Below are positions 43,605 to 48,056 of a stretch of DNA of 48,056 nucleotides, piece after piece. Each line of letters opens with the position of its first letter. Position 1 is the first letter of the stretch. The notes beneath the pieces were generated by a model. It saw only the letters and a program-made list of their open reading frames with translations, ran no database searches and had not been told where the DNA came from. Both the position numbers and the translations under genes were made by a program. Source of the DNA: Clostridiales bacterium (GTDB lineage Bacteria; Bacillota; Clostridia; Oscillospirales; JAAYOS01); the NCBI GenBank assembly GCA_012520195.1, contig JAAYOS010000014.1, forward strand, positions 1 through 48,056, read 5' to 3'.

Positions 43605-43639
43605 ATGTGCGCATCCTACTGCCCCTGCCATGCGCACAT
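43605..43639 (-). terminator. Inverted repeat between apgM and the small Cys protein
   Basis: ATGTGCGCA (43605-43613) pairs perfectly with TGCGCACAT (43631-43639). The loop and left flank share CCTACTGCCCC, repeated twice. No T-run, so processing or a weak terminator are both possible. Confidence 0.5.
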
Positions 43640-43658
43640 CTCTAAACCGTACCCTGTG

Positions 43659-44867
43659 TTACCTTAACAGGCATTCTATGATTCTGTGACCTTCGGAGAC
43701 GAAAAGTCCGGTGTTTAAGGCCGATTTTTCAGTGTAATGTTCAGCAGGGTAATCACCTTTCTTGTCGCTTCTGTATAGTACAAAGGGAACAGGATCGGAT
43801 GTGTGTGTCCTTAAGGAAACGGGAGTCGGGTGGTCGGGCATTATGAGGATTGAGTAGTCTTCGCCCAATTCCTCGACACCGTCGATGAGCCTTGCGAGGA
43901 TTTCACTATCAATTAACTCAATTGCCTTTACCTTGTCGGTTGCATTTCCCTGGTGACCGCACTCATCAGGAGCCTCGACATGGATATATACAAAATCGGC
44001 ACCGCTTCTCAGCTCATTGAGTGCGGCATCTGCCTTACCTTTGAAATTCGTATGGATATTGCCGGTGGCTCCAGGTATTTCGGGAGCACGCATACCAGCA
44101 CACATGCCAATCCCCTTTACCAGATCGACAGCCGATATCACAGTTCCTCTGAGTCCAAACTTGTCCTCAAATCGTGGGAGCGAAGGTGAAGTGCCCTCAC
44201 CCCAAAACCAGCAAGAATTGGCAGGGTGTAGTCCTTTGGCAATGCGTGCTTTGTTTACAGGGTGGTCGCGTAGTATCTTTCGGGAGAGCTCCATCAATTC
44301 TAAAAGCGAGTCGCCGTATCGGCCTTTTGGAAGATATTCTCTTATAGGGCGACCGGAAATGTCGTGTGGTGGGGTGCATATGCTTCCAGTCTCTGCATCT
44401 CGTAGCACAAGGCAATGGCGGTAGCTGATTCCTGAGAACAAGTCAACCTTATTTGAACGTATCGACTTTCGAACAGACTTCATTAGTTGCGCTGACTCCT
44501 CGGTCGTAATCTCTCCGGCTGAGTAATCTACCATTGTAGTGTCGGCTATATCTTCGGCGTCGGATAGAGTTACAAGATTACAGCGCATTGCGACATCGTT
44601 AGGGCCAAGCTCAATACCCATGCTTATAGCTTCGAGTGGCGACCTGCCAGTGTAATAAATAGCGGGATCGTAGCCGAGAACCGATAGGTTTGCCGTATCT
44701 GAGCCGGGGCTCATCCCGTCAGGAATAGTTTTTACCATTCCTACATCGCCGTTACGAGCAAGAAAATCCATTGAAGGTTTATGCGCAGCGTCTAGCGGAG
44801 TTCTATTTCCTAAACTATCGACCGGATAATCCGACATCCCGTCTCCCAAGAGAACTATATACTTCAT
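43659..44867 (-). CDS. apgM: Cofactor-independent phosphoglycerate mutase, archaeal type
   Basis: A 402-residue alkaline-phosphatase-superfamily enzyme that interconverts 3- and 2-phosphoglycerate. It starts MKYIVLLGDGMSDYP (metal site), has PGSDTANLSVLGYDP with the catalytic Ser region, HVEAPDECGHQGN and MPDHPTPVSLRTHTSDPVPF with further metal ligands. The order is typical of ApgM rather than GpmI. Start ATG 44867 with AAGGAG; a longer frame from 44891 overlaps the upstream gene. It lies 23 bases after the membrane zinc-ribbon gene. Confidence 0.95.
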   Translation of the reverse strand: MKYIVLLGDGMSDYPVDSLGNRTPLDAAHKPSMDFLARNGDVGMVKTIPDGMSPGSDTANLSVLGYDPAIYYTGRSPLEAISMGIELGPNDVAMRCNLVTLSDAEDIADTTMVDYSAGEITTEESAQLMKSVRKSIRSNKVDLFSGISYRHCLVLRDAETGSICTPPHDISGRPIREYLPKGRYGDSLLELMELSRKILRDHPVNKARIAKGLHPANSCWFWGEGTSPSLPRFEDKFGLRGTVISAVDLVKGIGMCAGMRAPEIPGATGNIHTNFKGKADAALNELRSGADFVYIHVEAPDECGHQGNATDKVKAIELIDSEILARLIDGVEELGEDYSILIMPDHPTPVSLRTHTSDPVPFVLYRSDKKGDYPAEHYTEKSALNTGLFVSEGHRIIECLLR

Positions 44868-44890
44868 CTGTTTTCTCCTTCCGCAAAGCA

Positions 44891-45280
44891 TCAGGTTTTT
44901 TTGGTGATTTCATTTTTGCATCTGGGGCAGGTAATGACGATTCGCCCCTTACCTTTTGGTACACGCAGCGATGCTTTACATGAGGGACATGTATAGTATT
45001 TATGTGTTTTATCGGAATGCCTAATCTTTAATCTATTTATTCTACCTTTGAGGGTGTAGTGTATATTAATGAATTTGCGGTTCTCCGCCTGCCTTTTTGG
45101 GATGTTCTTGGATAGGACCCGAAAAAAAGCGTAACCATAAGGCAGTAAGGGAATTAAACGCAGTATTGGGTTAAAAGTAAAGGACGCTATAACTGAAAAA
45201 ACAAGCCCGAGCACAACGGATAGAACCGAGAGGTGGTCAACGCCGTTGCGCCCGTACATGAAATTCCTAAGCCAATTCAT
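44891..45280 (-). CDS. Membrane protein with C-terminal zinc ribbon
   Basis: A 129-residue protein. MNWLRNFMYGRNGVDHLSV precedes two membrane segments (about 19-60) that meet in a tight turn, then a basic linker, and a zinc ribbon of two CxxC pairs: CPSC (about 99-102) and CPRC (about 119-122). The same layout is seen in uncharacterised clostridial proteins. The ribbon end faces the cytoplasm if the positive-inside rule holds. SD TGGAGG is strong. It starts a minus-strand unit with apgM and possibly the small Cys gene. Function unknown. Confidence 0.82.
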   Translation of the reverse strand: MNWLRNFMYGRNGVDHLSVLSVVLGLVFSVIASFTFNPILRLIPLLPYGYAFFRVLSKNIPKRQAENRKFINIHYTLKGRINRLKIRHSDKTHKYYTCPSCKASLRVPKGKGRIVITCPRCKNEITKKT

Positions 45281-45371
45281 TTTTATCCTCCAAACATAAG
45301 AATTTGGCACTCACTTAATTATAGTTACAATTTATTACCCCGTCAAGTGATGCAAACTCCAGACTTAAGAA

Positions 45372-45426
45372 GAAGTTCTCAAGTAAAGGTGGGACTGAAC
45401 CACTTTCGACTTGAGAACTTCCTTTT
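45372..45426. terminator. Large hairpin downstream of uraA
   Basis: GAAGTTCTCAAGT pairs with ACTTGAGAACTTC (13 pairs). The plus strand continues CTTTTTC and the minus strand TTCTTCTT, so it can act in either direction, ending uraA here. Confidence 0.82.
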
Positions 45427-45462
45427 TCTAATATGATTTACTCGTTAGTTTGCTTCGGTAGA

Positions 45463-46863
45463 CTAATCTTCAGAATCTACTTGGGGATCTACAACAGCAG
45501 CGTCCGCAGCTACACCTTTCTTCTTGCCAATGCTCAGAAGCAGGTTAAGTGCGATTCCGAATATAGCAGCTCCGGCGACACTGGGTACCGAAATGCCAAA
45601 GAACGGGATGCTGCCACCAAACTGATAGTGGCCTCCTATACCGATTATCATAACGGTTGCAATAACGGCGATATTCTTCGAGCTGAACATGTCGGCTTTA
45701 TGTTCCATCATGATCGCGATGCCCTGTGCGGCGATTGCGCCAAAGAGATATATCTCAAGGCCGCCGATTACTGCTAGGGGTATTGAATATATCGTGTTTA
45801 TCAGAGGAGTGAAGCAGGAGATAATCATTGCGAATATCGCAGCAACGATCAGTACAGGTACAGAAAAGACCCTGGTTATTGCCATTGCGCTGATATTTTC
45901 ACCATAGTTTGTTCCTGCTGGACCGCCTACAAACCCTGAAACCATGTCGGCAATACCGTCACCTATCAGATTGTTTCCAAGTTGGCTTGCAATATCGTAT
46001 TTTTTCCTCGAGCCTTTCCTTTGCGCCAAGTTGTTTACGTAGACATCGAGTTGGTAAACATGGGCTGTTGACTCTGGTATGGTGGCAATTGCAATCGGCA
46101 TAATCGCAGCCACGGCTGCAAGCGTTGGTTTGGGGAGAGTAAAGGTGGGCAGTGCAATCAAACTGCTGCTTGGTGCATCTAAAGCCCTAAAAAGGTCGAC
46201 GCCGGTTATCTTAGATATTATGAAAGCGGTCAGGCAACCGACAAGTGGCCCCAATAGTAGTGGTAGCTGGCTTAAGAACCCTTTTAGATAGACAGAGAAC
46301 AGGATTGTTGAGAGCAGAGTGACAAGCGATACAATCCAAGCCATGTTTGTTGCAAGTGTGACACTGGTTTCTGTTGCTGGTATTGCTGAAGCATCTCCCA
46401 GCGCATTTCCAGCCAAGGTTAAGCCTATGACCATTGCTATAGGACCTGTAATAGTTGAGGGCAAAATCTTACTGATTTGATCTTTGCCGAACCGGTTAAC
46501 AATAAATCCTGCAGCAATCGATACAAGACCGGACATTACGATACCGAATTGCGCTATGGATATTTTCTCATTGAGCCCTAGTCCCTCCATGTGCGGGGCG
46601 GACATTAGCCCGACAATTGCGGCGATATATGAGAAACTGGAACCGTAGTATAGCGGGAGTTTACCCTTTGTTACGATGATGAAGAATATGGTTGCAAGAC
46701 CACTGGCAAAGATAGTGGTTGAGACGTGGAAGCCAGTCAGAAGTGCTACGGTGATAGTTGCCGGGAACATAACAACGAATTGTTGAACAGCATAGAGCAG
46801 TAGTTTCCAAATCGGTGGACGCTCGTCCGGCAGATATCCGATGGCTTCTTTCTTGTTTGGCAT
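45463..46863 (-). CDS. uraA: Uracil/xanthine permease (UraA family)
   Basis: A 466-residue NCS2 transporter with about 13-14 membrane segments. Family marks are QQFVVMFPATITVALLTG near the N-terminus, and the two half-helix regions (ATIPESTAHVYQLD with the substrate Glu, and GFVGGPAGTNYGENISAMAITRV). It imports uracil, or possibly xanthine, with protons. Uracil is favoured because it follows pyrR, 43 bases downstream, as in pyr operons. SD GAGGAGGAAAAAAAC. A short acidic tail (VDPQVDSED) ends the protein. Confidence 0.92.
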   Translation of the reverse strand: MPNKKEAIGYLPDERPPIWKLLLYAVQQFVVMFPATITVALLTGFHVSTTIFASGLATIFFIIVTKGKLPLYYGSSFSYIAAIVGLMSAPHMEGLGLNEKISIAQFGIVMSGLVSIAAGFIVNRFGKDQISKILPSTITGPIAMVIGLTLAGNALGDASAIPATETSVTLATNMAWIVSLVTLLSTILFSVYLKGFLSQLPLLLGPLVGCLTAFIISKITGVDLFRALDAPSSSLIALPTFTLPKPTLAAVAAIMPIAIATIPESTAHVYQLDVYVNNLAQRKGSRKKYDIASQLGNNLIGDGIADMVSGFVGGPAGTNYGENISAMAITRVFSVPVLIVAAIFAMIISCFTPLINTIYSIPLAVIGGLEIYLFGAIAAQGIAIMMEHKADMFSSKNIAVIATVMIIGIGGHYQFGGSIPFFGISVPSVAGAAIFGIALNLLLSIGKKKGVAADAAVVDPQVDSED

Positions 46864-46906
46864 GTTTTTTTCCTCCTCTGGCTGATACCAGTAATTTATT
46901 TAACGC

Positions 46907-47470
46907 TTAGCATCTTAACATCTTAGCATTGCTGCATTTTTCATAGAGTCTTATCAGGTCTTTTCCGTCGGTCTCCTCAAGCATTACTGCAACTATTTCA
47001 CTTCGTGAGGTGGGAATGTTAAGACCAACGTAATCCGCACGAATCGGCAACTCCCGGTGCCCCCTGTCAACCAGTACAGCGAGTTGGATCCTGGCGGGCC
47101 GCCCTAGAGATGTGATAGCATCCATGGCAGCTCGTGCAGTCCTGCCGGTATAAATTACGTCGTCGACAAGAACTACAGTTTTATCAACGATTGAAAAGTC
47201 TAGGTTCGGGGGACTCGTTATTGGTGCATCTGAAAGTGTTGACAGGTCGTCACGATACTGTGTGATATCGATCTGTCCGAACTCGACTGAGCGCCCCTCA
47301 ATCCTGCGGATGTTTTCGGCTATCCGCTCTGCGATGGGCATACCCCTAGTTTTTATGCCAATAAGACATATATTGTCGGTGCCGTGGTTCTTCTCTATGA
47401 TCTGATAGGAAATCCTTGTAATGGTCCTGCGGATTTTCTCCTGATCAAACAGATCTGCTTTGACTCGCAT
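46907..47470 (-). CDS. pyrR: PyrR, bifunctional pyrimidine regulator / uracil phosphoribosyltransferase
   Basis: A 187-residue type I phosphoribosyltransferase fold. The PRPP loop VLVDDVIYTGRTARAA lies at residues 100-115; FGQIDITQYRDDL and ADYVGLNIPTSRSE are PyrR blocks. PyrR binds pyr mRNA leaders with UMP to cause attenuation. It probably controls itself and uraA: a hairpin with a loop TACAGAGATG in the leader (about 47591-47608) is similar to a PyrR-binding loop. SD is CAGGAGGTGG, strong. It is the first gene of pyrR-uraA. Confidence 0.95.
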   Translation of the reverse strand: MRVKADLFDQEKIRRTITRISYQIIEKNHGTDNICLIGIKTRGMPIAERIAENIRRIEGRSVEFGQIDITQYRDDLSTLSDAPITSPPNLDFSIVDKTVVLVDDVIYTGRTARAAMDAITSLGRPARIQLAVLVDRGHRELPIRADYVGLNIPTSRSEIVAVMLEETDGKDLIRLYEKCSNAKMLRC

Positions 47471-47590
47471 GATGTACCACCTCCTGGCATATCTTGTGGC
47501 ACAAGAAAAAGCCTTATCCGCACTAACGCAGACAAGACTTATTTGCTCGCAAATGTACCACTGTATGGTCTGATATGCAATATCTTGTCG

Positions 47591-47608
47591 GCATCTCTGT
47601 ACCGAATA
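47591..47608 (-). promoter_or_regulatory. Possible PyrR-binding hairpin in the pyrR leader
   Basis: On the minus strand TCGG-TACAGAGATG-CCGA makes a small stem-loop. The loop partly matches the PyrR-binding consensus (UCCNGNGAGGYU), with three deviations. No antiterminator/terminator pair with a clear T-run was found downstream. Confidence 0.25.
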
Positions 47609-47630
47609 TTAAAGACATTTATTTTCCCTA

Positions 47631-47659
47631 ATTCTAACACTCCCTGTAAGTACTGTCAA
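47631..47659 (-). promoter_or_regulatory. Sigma-A promoter of pyrR-uraA
   Basis: Minus strand TTGACA (47654-47659), 17-bp spacer, TAGAAT (47631-47636). It predicts a leader of roughly 150 nt before the pyrR ATG. Confidence 0.8.
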
Positions 47660-47695
47660 CAGGGAAATTTAATTTTGTTTTTTGCTTTCAATCGT

Positions 47696-47841
47696 ACCTC
47701 CTAACCCACCTCCTAACCCACCTCCTAACCTCCTAACCTCCTAATCCCCTAACCTCCTAATCTCTTTATCTCTTAATCTCCTTATCTCCTTATCTCCTTA
47801 TCTCCTTATCTCCTTATCTCCTAACCATCTTATCTCCTTAT
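47696..47841. repeat. 8-bp periodic tandem array, SD-like on the minus strand
   Basis: Two 12-bp ACCTCCTAACCC units, three ACCTCCTA units and later five perfect ATCTCCTT units (47776-47815), joined by degenerate units, almost all in 8-bp register. On the minus strand it reads TAGGAGGT / AAGGAGAT over and over, i.e. a train of ribosome-binding-site-like motifs. It lies upstream of the pyrR promoter and has no gene. Confidence 0.85.
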
Positions 47842-47870
47842 GGAGTGCAGAAATGAAAAAACGTAAAAAA

Positions 47871-47990
47871 TGCGCAAAAATTGAAGTATTGTGTGAATTC
47901 AAGCATAAAAATATCACATTGATGAGATAAATATGTGGTGTATGAGATATTATTAGAAGGAAAACCACACACAACTCAAGATTCTGCGCA
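47871..47990. repeat. 120-bp imperfect palindromic element, copy 2
   Basis: Same length, orientation and TGCGCA ends as the copy at 3123-3242, with about 80% identity by hand count. The inner palindrome keeps GATGAGATAAATAT exactly. Pairing of the outer arms is kept (TTGA with TCAA, TTGTGTG with CACACAA). Weaker similarity continues about 19 bases to the right (AAAAAAG). Confidence 0.8.
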
Positions 47991-48056
47991 TAAAACACGA
48001 AAAAAGTGTCAAGTCAGTTATTATGTGGGGCAAGTCAGAGTTGTGCCCGTATAATG

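Noticed and set aside
47471-47630. Full PyrR attenuator (antiterminator plus terminator) before pyrR
   Set aside because: A small loop partly resembles a PyrR site, but no convincing terminator hairpin with a T-run was found, so only the loop is listed, with low confidence.

Overview
This window looks like chromosomal DNA from a spore-forming, anaerobic Firmicute of class Clostridia (inference). The signs are intact sigK-like and sigH-like sporulation sigma factors, a GerMN-domain protein, S-layer-homology (SLH) proteins, a DivIVA-like protein, purine-rich Shine-Dalgarno (SD) sites on nearly every gene, a PyrR/UraA pair, a class II xylose isomerase, a DUF1858 protein and several small cysteine-rich proteins common in Clostridia. 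No rRNA, convincing tRNA, phage, insertion sequence or CRISPR array was seen.

Layout. 1-2037: the end of a TrpX-type ABC transporter (binding protein, permease, ATPase). 2173-3624: a tiny basic protein, an HD phosphohydrolase and a zinc-ribbon protein. 3961-5555: a decayed membrane pyrophosphatase gene on the minus strand. 5947-8405: a small ORF, then a NusG-II protein, a Gx-family membrane protein and an ApbE flavin transferase. 8574-9861: thioredoxin and an unusual flavin thioredoxin reductase. 9996-14294: a minus-strand operon of a Crp/Fnr regulator and an ABC-2 exporter (one ATPase, two permeases), divergent from a ferredoxin-like gene with a Crp/Fnr-type operator. 15627-19086: free-methionine sulfoxide reductase, then xylA-xylB. 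19284-26307: sigK, a SWIM-SNF2 helicase, a DivIVA-like coiled coil, an SLH protein and sigH. 26501-30628: zinc ribbon, DUF1858, then the trmK-nif3-rqcH operon. 30745-36903: SLH/Ig-like surface protein, RodA, tsaE-tsaB, upp and a D,D-carboxypeptidase. 37124-41032: a ComEA-like protein, then a response regulator-histidine kinase-GerMN operon. 41095-42372: MetY. 42431-47470, minus strand: sugar-phosphate isomerase-like protein, small Cys protein, ApgM, a membrane zinc ribbon, UraA and PyrR.

Most of the window is housekeeping DNA. The least ordinary signals are outside the genes. A 120-bp imperfect palindrome occurs twice (3123-3242 and 47871-47990), at identical length and about 80% identity by hand count. 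Short tandem repeats with periods of about 8, 13, 14 and 16 bp sit in at least five intergenic regions. A Crp/Fnr-type palindrome sits at class II activator spacing from a -10 box. Among genes, the best are the multiply broken hppA, a thioredoxin reductase lacking the usual NADPH motif, and a two-component operon ending in a triple-GerMN protein that resembles actinobacterial MtrAB-LpqB in layout.

All family calls come from reading the protein sequences. No database search was run, and the identity counts were made by eye.
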